Below, piece after piece: positions 33,989-45,894 of a DNA stretch of 64,000 nt. The stretch comes from Trichosporon coremiiforme (lineage: Eukaryota; Basidiomycota; Tremellomycetes; Trichosporonales; Trichosporonaceae): contig BCJJ01000011.1 in assembly GCA_039545355.1 (NCBI GenBank), forward strand, positions 557,067 to 621,066, in the 5' to 3' direction. Position numbers and translations under genes: made by a program. The first letter of the stretch is position 1; every line of letters begins with the position of its first letter. Under the pieces are notes generated by a model. That model saw nothing but the letters and a program-made list of their open reading frames with translations. It was not told where the DNA came from and did no database searches.

Positions 33989-35098
33989 ATGACCCACGAC
34001 CGCCCCGACCTTGCGTTCTGCCAACGCCTGCCCAAGGTCGAGCTGCACGCGCATCTCTCAGGCAGCATCTCCCGCGACGTCCTGCAGAGCATCTACGACG
34101 CGTCGCCGAAGGAAGTCCAGGAGCGCCTGCAGCCGCCCGAAGAAGCTCTCGCCGACCCGTCCGAGGCACAGGACATCTCTACGTGAGCATTCCCTAGTTT
34201 TCCTGCTGACGTCAGTTTCTTCTCCCACTTCAACAACTACATCTACGAGCTGGTCAACACGCGTGAAGCGCTCGCGTTCGCGATCCCAGCCCTTCTGTCC
34301 GAGTTTGCCGCCGATGGCGTCACGTACCTCGAGCTGCGCACGACTCCGCGTGCGCTCTCCGACACGAGCGCTGAGGACACGGTGGATCTGATCCACGACG
34401 AGATCAAGCGCTGGAACGACGAGAACGCGATGCACGTGCGTCTGATCCTCTCGATCGACCAGGCGAAGCACGACCGGGAAGACGCGGACTGGGTCGTTGA
34501 CACGGCCTTGCGGCTGCGCAACGCGACGTATCCGCCGCTCGTTGTTGGTGTCGACGTGTGCGGCGACCCCAACAATGCGAAGGACCTCTCTGCTCTGGAT
34601 CCCGTGTTCGAGCGCTGCCAGAGGGAGAATCTGCCCGCCGTCGTGCACTTCGGTGAGACGCCCGAGCAGGCCGCGAACGGCACACTGGATGTCATGCTCC
34701 GCTGGAACCCCAAGCGGGTAGGACACGCCATCCATCTTCCCGACGCTGTACGCGACGAGCTCGTGAAACGGGACATTGCGCCCGAGCTCTGTCTCAGCTG
34801 TAACGTGCTCGCGAACATGCTCCCGGCCAAGGAGAACGGAGAGAAGCCGGGCCATGCCGACCACCACTTCGGGTGGAGGTGGAACAATGGCGACAGCATC
34901 TCGCTCGGCACAGATGATGTGGGTGTCTTCGGGGCGAAGAGCAGCGACGAGCACCTCCACGCCGCGGAGCACTTTGGCCTCAGCAAGGAGCAGCTCGTCG
35001 AGCTGAGCCGGAGGGCAATCAAGGGCGCCCTGGACCGGGACGCGATCAAGCCCGTCGAGAGGGAGCTGGACTCGTTCGCGGTGCTCGAGAAGCTGTAA
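33989..35098 (+). CDS. Adenosine-deaminase-like protein (N6-methyl-AMP deaminase, ADAL type)
   Basis: Exons 33989-34182 and 34216-35098 give 358 residues. The metal-dependent amidohydrolase fold is complete: LPKVELHAHLSGS with zinc ligands His20 and His22, the central VVGVDVCGDP, HFGE with its catalytic Glu, RVGHAIHL, and SLGTDD near the C-terminus. CLSCNVLA also matches the ADAL group, distinct from classical adenosine deaminase. ADAL enzymes hydrolyse N6-methyl-AMP to IMP, clearing modified nucleotides from RNA turnover. Its stop is 53 bp from the convergent GST-like gene. Confidence 0.88.
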
Positions 35099-35151
35099 CC
35101 GCGATATATACATAGACAGAACCCAGTAGCCTAGATGTACCAGTTGTCTTT

Positions 35152-35911
35152 TTACAAGTTTGCCTTCTGCGCCTTCTCCTCCTCGTCCCTCCGCTCCATT
35201 GCCTTCTTGAACGCGGGCCGGGCGGCAATCTTGCCCATCCACTCGACGGTCTTCGGTCCGTACTGATACGGTCCCTTGCCGCCGCCATACGCAATAGCAA
35301 GGGGGAAGTACATCATGACGTCTCCCGCGCCAATCTTCTCGGTGCCCGTGAAATTCTCGTGTTTGCTGAGCCAATCCTCGATGTACTTGAGCGCGTTGTT
35401 CACGTTCTGCACCGCGACGCCGAACAGGGCCTTCTTCAGCTTGTCCACGCCGCGCTTCTCGCCTTCGTCGTGAAGGGTGGACTTGAGGCCGGCAGATACG
35501 CGCGCAGTCACGACAGTGGGCTGCAGGTTCAGCATGAGCGTGCCCTCGCTGAACGTGGACCAGAAGGCGGAGTTGGGCGATTCCGGGTATTCGAAGCCAG
35601 AGGGCGCATTCGGGCCAAACTTGCGCACGAGGGCCGAGACGATGGCGCCGGACTCGATGACGACGTCGCCGTCAATCTCGGCAGCGGGGGCCTGGGGTCA
35701 GCTTGAGTCGTGTCGCTTCAGCTCCGCATAAGCAGTGAAGACAAAGGGGACCCACCTTGCCCAGCGGCACGGCCTGGGCGAGGGTCGCCTCGGCCTGGCC
35801 CGCCTTGTTGCGGAAGTGGACCTTGACGTCGTACGGCGCCTGCATCTCCTCGAGGAGGAGGAAGAGGCGGTCGGAGCGCGAGGCCTGGAGGTGGTGAACG
35901 GTGACGCCCAT
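35152..35911 (-). CDS. Glutathione S-transferase-like protein
   Basis: Exons 35911-35756 and 35691-35152 give 231 residues. The N-terminal thioredoxin-like half runs from VTVHHLQASRSDRLFLLLEE through APAAEIDGDVVIESGAI, where ESGAI is the GST glutathione-binding Glu-Ser pair. A helical C-terminal domain follows, ending with WMGKIAARPAFKKAMERRD. The family conjugates glutathione or acts as peroxidase or isomerase in the cytosol; which activity applies cannot be told. The start at 35911 is the first ATG in frame. Confidence 0.85.
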
Positions 35912-37033
35912 CGTGTTTGGAGTGAAGTCAGAATGCATCGAAGGCAGGCTTAGCAATCAAGGAGTCCGAGACGCGCACCTGACACCGCTTCGATCGAGTC
36001 CGGGCAACTGGTGGGCCGGCCAGACTTTCGGACCCGGCTCGCTCAGTGGTGACTACCGAACGGTCTAGCCGGTGGTCTCCGTCATGTTATGGTCTTGGCG
36101 CATCGTAGTAGACCGTGGGATATTCAGGTGTGGCCTCTGTCCAGAACCCAGGGCTGATTCCCCAGTCCTAAAACAAGTGTCAAATTCGCGGCAATATCCG
36201 CCTTGTCGCTCTTCCCAATGGGCCCCGCCTGGGATCGAGCTGCATTCGGCATTCACGGCCATTTCACGGTCAGCTTTTGAGTGACCGTGCACGTGGGAGG
36301 ATGCCGAACTGGCTCCCTGGTAGAGCTGAGGTTGGAAAACTGGGCCAAGGAATACGAATGGGCTCCGAATCCACTTCAGGGTCAGGCTGCTATCAGCGTC
36401 ATATCCTTCGCTCCTTCCTCGCTCGTCTTCGCTCTCCCTCCCCGAGCGAGCTCTGCAAACATTCGGACCTTGCGTACAGGCATGCGTTCACCGCGCGTTC
36501 ACCGCTGCCATCCTTCTCAGGGCAGTGGACACACCGGCTTCTGCTCCAAACTCTAGGAGGGGGGAGTCACCGAGAACGCCGCCGCTGCCAAAAGCAATCT
36601 CGAATTCTGAACAATTCTGACAATCCTTCCACCGCACTCTTGACTTCGCGAACTACTTCACGAACACTCACGAACGGGACCGCTAGTATCTGGCATCACA
36701 CTTCTGAGCATTCTTGGCACGTTTCCTCTACGCAGAGTATATCTCGACCCCAGACCGGCTCCACTCTTACGGCACCTCTGAACCTTCCATTAGTCCATTG
36801 CCATTGTTGACGCACGCACTACTCCACCATCTCATCAACGGACAACTTTGGGCCTCGACCGACCACTTTGCACTTCTTGAACGACGCTAACGATCTCGAA
36901 CTCATCGATCTCGACCTCGAGCCACCACGCCCGCAGCCACCGCCACAGCCACGGCCCAGCCGCACATCTCCCCACTACCCCGCCCTCCCCCAGTCCCGTC
37001 CCCTCACCCCAAGCCCACCCCATATCGCCCACA
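35912..37033. promoter_or_regulatory. Divergent region GST-like / DUF1275 with a long leader
   Basis: The 1.1-kb spacer has a CT/CA-rich segment from about 36380 to 37030 that looks like the 5' leader and core promoter of the DUF1275 gene. A 177-codon ORF inside it has leader-like composition and is not called. Confidence 0.45.
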
Positions 37034-38332
37034 ATGTTACGACCAAGACGCAACTCGCGCTCCTCGAACCACTCCCATGAATGCCACCAGTGCATGTCCC
37101 TCCCGGACCGCTCGGCGTCGGGCAGGCGGCTCTCCCTCCCCATGTCCCTCCTGCAAACCCCACACGTGCCCGGGCCAGCAGTCGGTTCTCCGTCCTTTGG
37201 CGCCGTCGCGCGCGTCCGCCCCGTCGACCACCCCTTCACCGAGGAACCGGGCAACATGGACGGGGACCAGTACGTCCCCACCTCCCCCTCTATCCCGGCA
37301 CGAGAAGCGACGGAGTACATGTCCGAAAAGCCAGAACAGAGCGTGACGCGTCGGTCAAGTGCGCACTCGCCGACTCTGGCGCCTTTGCCGCCGCCGGCTG
37401 TCGGGGCCGGAGGAACAGGAAGAGAAGGAGGCAGCGGAAGCGGGCCAGGAGGGCAAGAGCGCGCGTCGACAGCGTCGTCGTCCTCCGTCCCGCCGGACGA
37501 GAAACCGTACCCGGACCAAGGGACGCAGCACGTTCCCTCGGACATGAAGCCGTACCCCGACTCAAAGGCGACAAGGGAGGATCCGGAACTCGGCATGGGC
37601 TTGGTGAATGAGTACGAGCCGTGCACATTGCACCGGTGGGCGATGGAGGACGTGGCGTCTATGTCGCTCGTGCCGTGTCTCGTAACGCAGGCTCTGTCCG
37701 CCGGAGTTCTGGACGCGACGACATACGCCGATTTCGCCACATTCGCGTCAAACCAGACGGGAAACGCCATCGTGCTCACGCTCGCGGCGGTGGGAGCGGC
37801 CAAGACGCTGGCTCTCCTGACCGGAGTCAGTTTTGCGGGCTTCATCGCGGGCGCCTTCCTCATGGGCCATCTTGGCAACTTTCTCGGTCCCAGGCGCCGG
37901 TACTGGCTCCTCCTCACTATTTTCTGGCAGTGCTGCCTGTTGATTGTGTCTGCCGTGTTCGTGAGTCCCCACGGACCGCCTGGGACACGTGTGGGAGCAA
38001 AAAACGACTGGGCCGTCCTCTTCCTCTTCGCCCACATGTCTGGGGCTCAAGTCGTGATGGCCAGACAGTCCGCATGCGCCGAATTGCCGACTGCGCCGAT
38101 GACGTCGTCCATGGTAGATTTCGTTGCGGATCAATACCTGTTGAGAAGCTGGAACAATCCAAAGGCCGGACCAAGGAACAGAAGAATAATGTACATGGTC
38201 GCCATGATTGGTGGCAGTTTTCTGGGCGCTGTCCTCCACCGGTGGACAGCTAGCTGGGTTGTCATCATGGTCGCAGTCCTCCTGAAGGCTTTCAGCGGGG
38301 TTTTGGTCTGCTTTGCAAGCCCGGAGAACTAG
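37034..38332 (+). CDS. DUF1275-family integral membrane protein
   Basis: A single exon of 432 residues. The first 190 residues are polar and disordered (Ser, Pro, Gly), with a near duplication DEKPYPD / DMKPYPD about 17 residues apart. From residue 205 come about six hydrophobic helices in the DUF1275 (YoaK-like) pattern: AGVLDATTYADFATFASNQTGN, the FAGFIAGAFLMGHLGNF helix, and a final VVIMVAVLLKAFSGVLVCF. The first pattern with its NQTGN sequence is the strongest family mark. Function is unknown for the family in fungi. No intron is visible, unusual among the neighbours. Confidence 0.8.
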   Translation: MLRPRRNSRSSNHSHECHQCMSLPDRSASGRRLSLPMSLLQTPHVPGPAVGSPSFGAVARVRPVDHPFTEEPGNMDGDQYVPTSPSIPAREATEYMSEKPEQSVTRRSSAHSPTLAPLPPPAVGAGGTGREGGSGSGPGGQERASTASSSSVPPDEKPYPDQGTQHVPSDMKPYPDSKATREDPELGMGLVNEYEPCTLHRWAMEDVASMSLVPCLVTQALSAGVLDATTYADFATFASNQTGNAIVLTLAAVGAAKTLALLTGVSFAGFIAGAFLMGHLGNFLGPRRRYWLLLTIFWQCCLLIVSAVFVSPHGPPGTRVGAKNDWAVLFLFAHMSGAQVVMARQSACAELPTAPMTSSMVDFVADQYLLRSWNNPKAGPRNRRIMYMVAMIGGSFLGAVLHRWTASWVVIMVAVLLKAFSGVLVCFASPEN

Positions 38333-38770
38333 AAACGGAAGCTGGAACCCCTTCGATGTCCTCCACCTCCTCGAGTTGCCACGAACCAGTTCGCTACCCG
38401 TTCCTCCACCCACACATTGGGCACGTGACTGCGCCCCCCATACCTGGCCTCTACCTCCACATCGCCGCTTTCAGCGGGTGACTGAGGTTGACTGTGCATG
38501 CGTCCCTCTTCCGGTCTTCCTCTGTAGATTGCATACTCTTGTTAGACTTTGTACATTATCATCTGAGCATTGTCGCATCTATGACGGGCTACAACTACGG
38601 CAATTCCGAACCAATCATCGAGACTCACAACAGAAACAGCAGCGGCGAACGATTCAGAAAGCGAGATGTACGCTCAAGGAGAGGCGGGAGAGTGAGGAAG
38701 ACAGCTCCGAGGGTCGCGCAAGAGCCCAGAGTAATCCCAGGTGAGTTCAGGTCTAAGAGTCAACTATCTT
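38333..38770. other. Intergenic region between DUF1275 gene and pseudogene
   Basis: The 438-bp stretch separates two convergent units. No coding or RNA feature is seen. Confidence 0.4.
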
Positions 38771-40581
38771 TCAGGCCGCAGAGTTCCCAATCGTCTGCAA
38801 GGCCAGCTATAACTTTGAGGCCTGAAGCTTACCTCGAATAGGGTATCGACACCCGACGGATGGTAGTAGGTGTCGACGTAGGGCGACTCGGCGATGAACT
38901 CCTGGATGACGGGGAGGATGTCGGGCGCGCCGGGCTTGCCGATAAGATCCGTTGTCTTGGCTCCTCGCGGGAGGGGTGCAACTTCGGAAACATGGTGCCA
39001 AACGTCGAGGTCTCGGACGTGGATTGCCTTCGGTGGCGCGCTTTTTGAGGAACGACTGCGCCTCCATGGACACGTTCATTTTCGCGAAGCGCGCCCCAGG
39101 AACGGTTGGTCGCCATTGTACGTGAGGTGGCGCGTCTTAAGGAGACCTGGACCCATGCCAGGCAGTGCGAGCGGGATGTCGCCGCTCGGGAGTGCCTTTA
39201 GAACGACCTCGATGCGGACGGAACCCTCATCACAAGCAGTCTGCTGCGCTTCGGTCGGCCTTGATCCGCCGCGGGTTCGGCGCCAATCGACTACGAGAGT
39301 TGAACGGGAACGCGACACGAAGCCATGGTGCGTGGCCAGAATGGCTCGCGCGGTAGCTCGCGGGTGTTGAGGAAGGAGAGGGGACGGAGCGCTAGCCTCT
39401 TCTCAGACTCGATGAACAAGACGACAAAGCCACCCTGGAGGCACCGGAGGGTCTGGTCGGTAGTGACGTCAAAGTTGAGGACGAAGGGCGTGTCGTAGCC
39501 CAAGCATAAGGCAGCGTTCGGATATTGGTAGCGACAGTGGTCCGCAAGGAACGGACTGAGATCTTCGCCCTGCCAGCCGTGCCAGTGCAGGCGTTCGAGG
39601 TCAACCTCGCCATGCTCGTAGCCGCGGTGCGTGAGGATGACCCCAAGGGTCTCGTGCCAGCTCTTCATGATCGGCGTGATGGAGGCGATTTCGGCAATAT
39701 GTTGGAGGGGCTCGTAGTCTTGATCGTCTCGCTCGTTGCCCCCCGTCTGGCTCCCCTCCGTGAGCAGATCGTCATGCAGGTCGAGGGCATAAAAGTCATC
39801 CGACGGCCGGCGGCGTATTGAGCTGAGTGGGGAGCGAACAAGTGCACCGAAGAAGAGCTCAGAGGCGTGCTATTTGTCAGCAACTTCGTGCGACCTGAAC
39901 TCACCTGTTCCAGTCGGCGACGCTTCACAGATTGGGCGATCTGGCGGCGGAGAGCCCAGAAGGGCTGCTTCTGGCCTGAGACATCTCGGCTAGTCAACCA
40001 GAAGGATTGGCGCTGAACGGGCTTGTGCGCAAGCGCAAGCTGGTCGAGTCTGTCACAAGCGCAGAGGGGGTTCCCGAGTTACAACCCACCTGGTAGACTC
40101 GCGCCTCGGCGGAGTAGCGGCCGAAGGGGAGGGATGTTGTGGCCTGGAGAGTGCGGAGCATGTTCTTAGTAGCCCCGGTTGGACGCTTCATAGCCAAGCC
40201 TCTTTCCCCCCACGACCCCACCTCCGCCCTCTCCGATGTATCAATGACCCTGTGAAGCACGTCGCCGACGTCGAGGAATCTGAAGTAGATCAACTCTGTC
40301 GCCTCGTCGAAGGCGATCGGGGAGTCGTCGGCGATGTCCTCGACGCCGCGCAAGTACTCGAGTGACACGTCGACCTGGTGCGCATAGCCCGCTTACAACG
40401 TTTGCAGTGCTCGGAGCGTGATGTGGTCGAGATACAACTCCAGAAACAAGACCAGGTCGCGGTGGGCAGCGGCGAGAGACGCATAACAGTTGGCGGCGAC
40501 AGTCACGTCAGTCAGATGCTCACAGATGGCGTCGATGCTGGCCGCGCGGTCCTGCTGCTCGAAGAGCGCGTGGTGGCACAT
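38771..40581 (-). pseudogene. Broken multi-exon gene of unknown family (two stops and a frameshift)
   Basis: A protein of roughly 560 residues can be followed on the minus strand from ATG 40581 to TGA 38771. Introns at 40089-40040, 39904-39870 and 38832-38795 are still canonical and join in frame. Three defects interrupt it: TAA at 40393-40395, where no in-phase intron can remove it; a frame change between about 39330 and 39294; and TGA at 39076-39078. Long readable stretches flank each defect, for example EATELIYFRFLDVGDVLHR, TTDQTLRCLQGGFVVLFIES, and AIHVRDLDVWHHVSEVAP. The N-terminal 45 residues are vaguely F-box-like. Sequencing error or a shorter functional gene downstream of the first stop are alternatives. 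Confidence 0.6.
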
Positions 40582-41369
40582 GAGTAAGAGAGTGGAAGAG
40601 GTGGGACAACAGCGAGGTCGTGGGTGTCCAATTCCGTACGTTCTAGCATCCCGACGGCCACCAACTGCGCAAGCTACTGTGCTCACTCAAAGGATGTCTA
40701 CCCCTAGACCCCTCTTCTTTGATCGCTGCGAAGGACTCGCCTCCGACTCCTGACAGCGATTCGCGCAGCACGCCCCCTCCTATCGTCTCATCGTGCAACA
40801 CTTGCAGACGGACTTCCCAGGGCTCCAAGCGCAAGCGTAATGGGACGCTCGCGAAGCTGCAATGCTCACACTTCCCATAGCTTCGGTACATCAAACCCTA
40901 CTGCCTCACGGCCATTTGCGGCCACCCTCGTTCCAACGTCTGCAATTGCAAACTCAGAAAATGCCACAGGCACGCGACCTTCTGACGTCAACGCACGTAC
41001 GTGACCACTAACTTTCCTTCTTCTCTACGGCGCTCCGCCAGATAAGCACGCAACTGTAGACGGACATGTGCTGCAGCGCATGTTCGATCACTCGTGCACG
41101 GCAATGTCCCTATGCTCTATGATTCTGCATTTCCAAGCGTGATGTAACGTGTTGGTTGACGTTGTTTTTTTGTACAAATCGCCTTCACCGTGCCACCCCT
41201 CTAACTTCTACAGACAACTCGCGTGTGTGTACTGCGAGCGTGACACTACTCCCTCCGCACCCTCCTCCGCGTCCGTCTCCTCTCCTGCCGACCGGCCGTG
41301 AGATCCGCCTGAGGAAGACAGCAGACGGACCTCCCTGTCAGTGCTCGCCTGACGGCTCGCCTGGCCGGC
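40582..41369. other. Intergenic region upstream of the pseudogene
   Basis: This stretch of almost 800 bp lies between the pseudogene start and the PRPP synthetase stop. It is less G+C-rich than coding DNA. No gene is supported. Confidence 0.4.
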
Positions 41370-42919
41370 TTAGAGACCGTTGCCGAACGGCACCTCGTGG
41401 AAGAGGTACGAGACCGACTCTCCAAAGTGACTCCGCCTGATGGTCTCGGCGAGGACGGGGGAGACGTCGACGACCTCGATCTTGTCGCACTTCTCGAGGT
41501 TGTCGCCCTGCGGGATCGTATTCGTGATGACGAGCTTCTCCATGCCCGACTCCGAGATGCACTTGAGCGCGGGGCCGGAGAGGATACCGTGGGTGACGAT
41601 GGCGTAGACCTTGGACGCGCCGGCCTCAAGAAGGTTGCGGGCGGCAAGACCGAGGGTGCCGCAGGTGTCGGCCATGTCGTCAACGAGAATGGCGACCTTG
41701 CCCTTGACGCTACCGACGAGGACCATGCGGGACACCTCGTTGGCACGCTTGCGCTCCTTGTGGAACAGGGCGAACTCGACGTTGAGGCGGTCGGCAATCG
41801 ACGTAGCGCGCTTGGCACCTCCGGCGTCCGGGGAGACAATGACGCAGTTCTGGACATCAATGTTCTCGCGGATGTACTTGATCATCGAAGGCTCGGCGTA
41901 GAGGCTGACGTTAGCTAGGTCTTGCGCGATTCGCCAAGGTCGCTCACTTGTCGACGGGGACGTCGAAGAAGCCCTGAATCTGCGAAGCGTGCAGGTCCAT
42001 CGTGATAACGTGGTCGCAGCCGGCCTCGCGGAGCATGTTGGCGACAAGCTTGGCGGTGATTGGGGCACGCGACTTGTCCTTCTTGTCCTGACGGGCGTAG
42101 AAGAAGTGAGGGATGATGGCCGTGATGCGGCGAGCCGACGCAATCTTGCACGCGTGGATCATGATGCACAGCTCCATCAGCGACGTGTTGACCGCTCCAG
42201 CACCCTGTCGCCTGTCAGCGTTCATTCGAGAAAACTGGGCAGAGGTCTCGTGCGCAATCGTTCGGAGCGAAAATTCACCGCGGCAACCGATACCACCGGG
42301 AAATACGATAACACCCGAGACCTTCATGCTAACTCACCGTGTTCAGGATGTAGACATCGTAGTCACGGACAGACTCGACGATGGTGACCTTGGTCTCACC
42401 CGAGGGGGGCTGGATCACGTTTGCGCGGGACACCGGGATGCCGAGACGCTTGGCGATGAGGTGAGCCAGCTCGGGGTGCGAGGTACCTTTGCTGTCAGCC
42501 CGAGTTCACGCTATCGCCGTCTCCGTCTCTCGTATCTGGGGAGCAGTCTCGCTGGAGCCATGGCTGAGGTGGGCGGGCGATAGGGTATTGCCCTGGGGGC
42601 TTGACCCATGAATGACCGCACCAGCCAGCTCCGATAAAAGGTGCGGCCCCGGATTCGCTCATGCAGCGTTCGGAACGCCGTGTAAGCTGCCATGGACGTC
42701 GCCGAGCTCCGCCGGTGCCGCCATCGCTGTCGGGGCTGGAAACCGAAACGCTCGGTTCCAAAATTCCGCCTGCTTGGCACCGCAGCCCCGCTTAATGAGG
42801 CCTAAGGCACCACAAATTTGTCCCACCCACACGAGTCTTTGCAGAGCTCGCAAAAGCACACGGAGCAGACGGTGGTACTAACCGGTGAAGAGCTTGATGG
42901 ACGTGTTAACGGTCGACAT
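41370..42919 (-). CDS. PRS: Ribose-phosphate pyrophosphokinase (PRPP synthetase)
   Basis: Exons 42919-42883, 42486-42338, 42204-41948 and 41904-41370 give 325 residues, the usual length. The first intron (396 nt) is long and the first exon codes only 12 residues ([13 protein letters not shown] across the splice). Family motifs are [13 protein letters not shown] (ATP-binding flexible region), [17 protein letters not shown], the ribose-5-phosphate/PRPP loop [11 protein letters not shown], and the conserved [13 protein letters not shown]. It makes PRPP for purine, pyrimidine, His, Trp and NAD synthesis in the cytosol. Fungi carry several paralogues; which one this is cannot be stated. Confidence 0.95.
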
Positions 42920-43571
42920 CTTGGTGTCCTTTGCAGGGCGTGCGGGAGTGGTGGGAGTAGTGGTGGATATGGTGAAAATGTAGCGACGAGCGCCTTGAGC
43001 AGATGCCTGCTCGTTGATGTAATCGGAGGGAGTTTTAGGGGAGGGGAAAAGATAAAGTTGGCGCCTGGGGTGAAATGAAAGCTTTTCAGACGGTTATCTG
43101 CGCTTTCAAGTTCGGTTGTCGCCTTTTGGAATGACCGGAGTCGAAGTTAAGTCAAGAGTTGCGGAGATGCAAAGAGGAGTGGTCAAGTCACACAACGCAC
43201 AATAAAAAGTTGATTGATGCGCGTAGGAGGAATGGTGGTGCAGCACTCCGGCTCGCAGGCATGCAGCGCGAGGCAGTCCCGGAGCCTACCCATCTGGGCA
43301 GGCGAGACAGGCCGACCAGCCAGGATCTAGTAGCTCATGGCGCCTAGGGTCTCTTCAAATTTCTGAGCCACTCACAGCTCCGCCGTACCAAACCTTCCCT
43401 CAAAACGTTCATGTTACCCACTGGGGGCCACGCATTCTTACCTCCGGTTATTTCCGTCACCCACTACTGCATGCACCAGCCTTAGTCCAGCGTACTCGGT
43501 CAATTTTCTACACGAGAGGGGGAGAGAGAGAGATGCATACAACTGGAGAGGAGTCGAAAGTCTTGACGTCT
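42920..43571. promoter_or_regulatory. Upstream region of the PRPP synthetase gene
   Basis: The 652-bp stretch lies between tandem minus-strand genes. A GA-rich run (GGGGGAGAGAGAGAG) sits at about 43519-43533. No gene is seen. Confidence 0.45.
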
Positions 43572-45894
43572 TTAGGGCACATAGATTCTAGAGTATCCCT
43601 CCACTTTGGTCCGGCAGTTCGGGCACACATGGTCCTTGGCTGAGAGGCGGGCAGCGAGGCTGTCGCGGCAGTCGTTGCACATGAGCAGGCAGCGGCACGG
43701 CCACAGGATCACGTCACGGTGCTGCGTCATGCACACGACACACGCGCGTCGGCGCTCCTCGTCCCATTCATCCCCGCCGCTGACCTTGGTGGCCTCAGCA
43801 CGGCGGGAGGCGGCGACGGCGGCGAATGGATCTGAGGCCGTTTGGCGCCTCGACAGCGCGTTGTAGCGGCGGCGCGTCAGAGGAGCACCGCTCGTCAGGT
43901 GTGCTAGCAGGATGGGCTGCAGAGCCGCGCCGTCCTCCTGCACCAGGTCCTGGTACAGAGCGACCTGGTGGTGGTCCTCGGGCAGATGCTGGACGTCGTC
44001 CTCCGTGTCACTGGTTTCCGACTCGTTGTCAGACACCTCGTCGACCCAGTCGCCTGCCTCGTCCTCGTCGTCCTCGATGACGACCTCGCCGCGAAGCACC
44101 TGGCCGAACGTGTACTGGGGCTGGTCTTGAGGCTCGGCCTCGACAACCTCAGGGACGACCTCTGGTCGCACCCGCACCGCGCTGGACCAGCCCGAGGTCG
44201 GCCAATTGGCCAGCGAGGGCGGTTCAGGGATGTAGCGACGGCGACGAGGTCCACGCCAGGCGGCGCGGCGCCAGAACTTCCAGTGACGAGGGCCATACCA
44301 CCAACGAGCGTACCATGCTCGCCACACGGAGGTGTAAATCCTGCGTCCGACAGGTGTCGAAAGGAGAACCATCATAAACGTGTCCTTGGTGAGGGATCCC
44401 AAAGCCTTGTAGAACTTGCGCAGCTCGCGGTAGTACGGGCTCTCAGAGTGGGGGTCGGTCAACTCGGCGACTTGAATGTCGTCGATGCGGCCACCGAAGC
44501 CGTTCGACTGCTTTGACCGCCCAACGTCGTCGCACCCGGCGCCCGAGAGACGCACGAAGGGTTGCGGTTCGGGGATCGGAGCCAGCTCGTTGCGAAGACC
44601 AGAGTACGAGGTCGCCTCGATGCAGGCAGTCCCGAGCTTGAGGAGGGCGACGCCCACATCGTCTTCTGCGCTTGGAACCGCTCCCTCGTGTGGAAGAAGA
44701 TTGACCCAGATGGGAGAAGGGATGTATCCCAGAGTGAACAGATGCGTGAACGCCCGAAGCACAACTGTGCACGTGATGACGATCGTCAGGAGCAGCGCCA
44801 GCATGTGCGTCACAAACGAGTAAGACGGGAAGCGAAGCGGCGAGGTCGTCAGGACGTATAAGAAGTGCGTCAGGCTGAGTGCTCCGCATATTCCAGTCGG
44901 CAACAGCTGATTGCGTCTCAAGCGAGGTGACAGTTCGATAGCTTGCAGCCAAGTAAGCTGGCGTCAGTTCTTGCTCTATGACCATTCAACTTACCTCTGT
45001 GAGACCAAGCCACAGCTGAAACAGGGCGTGCACGTCTGGCCGACCATGTGTGACGTTGGGCGGGTTGTAGTGGTGTGTCACGGGCGACGAGTAGAAGTGA
45101 CAGAGGAACGAGAAACCGAACAGGTTGAAGCTGGCACCTGCGTCTCTGCGGCGACTGCATGTCAGATCCTTCCGACGACTTTTAGACTCACGCTCGATCA
45201 AGGCCATTAGCCAGCGCCTCGCAGATGAGGCCGATGCAGACGCAGAGGAAGACGCTCCAGCACACGCTTTCCATCTCTTGGTGTCCCCCCCATGACCCGA
45301 GCAGATCAGTCGTGTGTGCGAGCGAGTGCGCGAACGGGGCGACGAGCGGCGTCAGCGGTCCGGCCGACCAGTCCGCAGCCTCGAGACGCTTCACGAGGTT
45401 CTGTGGCCACAGGTTCGCAACCTGCAGCGTGATGACCGAGAAGAGGAGCCATGCACGGCCCAAAGCCAGTAGTCCGGGAATGCGCAGGTAACTCGGCGTC
45501 TTGGGCGACGTCAGGGCGCGTGAGACACGGTGCCGCAGATCACGGTACCATCCCAGGGGCGGGTGGGGAAGGGGCGGCGGCGGTGGGCGCGGACGCTGGA
45601 CGACGTGATGGATACGGTTCAGCAGAATCGCCTGTGGGTCAGCTTTGCGGACGACGGCCTTTTAGCTGCACTCACGACAATCACGAGGACGGCACCGTAT
45701 TTCCCGCCGGCGAATGCGAGGGGAATGACGAGCGCCTCCTTCTTCAGCTTCTCTTCCGAAACGATGGCGGTGGCATTGGCGATGGTTCCGTTAATGGTGG
45801 AGTTGGTGACATTCGGGCTCGTCTCATGAGGCGACGGGAGGGAGTACACAAGTGTGTGTACAATGTTGCTGATGCGAGAGGGAAACCACGACAT
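43572..45894 (-). CDS. Membrane RING-finger ubiquitin ligase, Asi1/Asi3-like
   Basis: Exons 45894-45676, 45631-45192, 45154-44995 and 44957-43572 give 734 residues. The N-terminus has glycosylation sequons, then about five hydrophobic segments (for example GGKYGAVLVIVV, LLALGRAWLLFSVITLQVA, VFLCVCIGLICEAL, MLALLLTIVITCTVVL). A long acidic region follows, and a C-terminal C3HC4-type RING begins CVVCMTQHRDVILWPCRCL and ends with CPNCRTKVEGYSRIYVP. WPCRCL and the terminal SRIYVP are characteristic of Asi-type ligases of the inner nuclear membrane, which degrade misplaced membrane proteins and nutrient-sensing factors in yeast. Location in this species is inferred. Confidence 0.78.

Noticed and set aside
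36277..36810. 177-codon plus-strand ORF upstream of the DUF1275 gene
   Set aside because: Composition is CT/CA-rich leader-like, with no domain or splice support.
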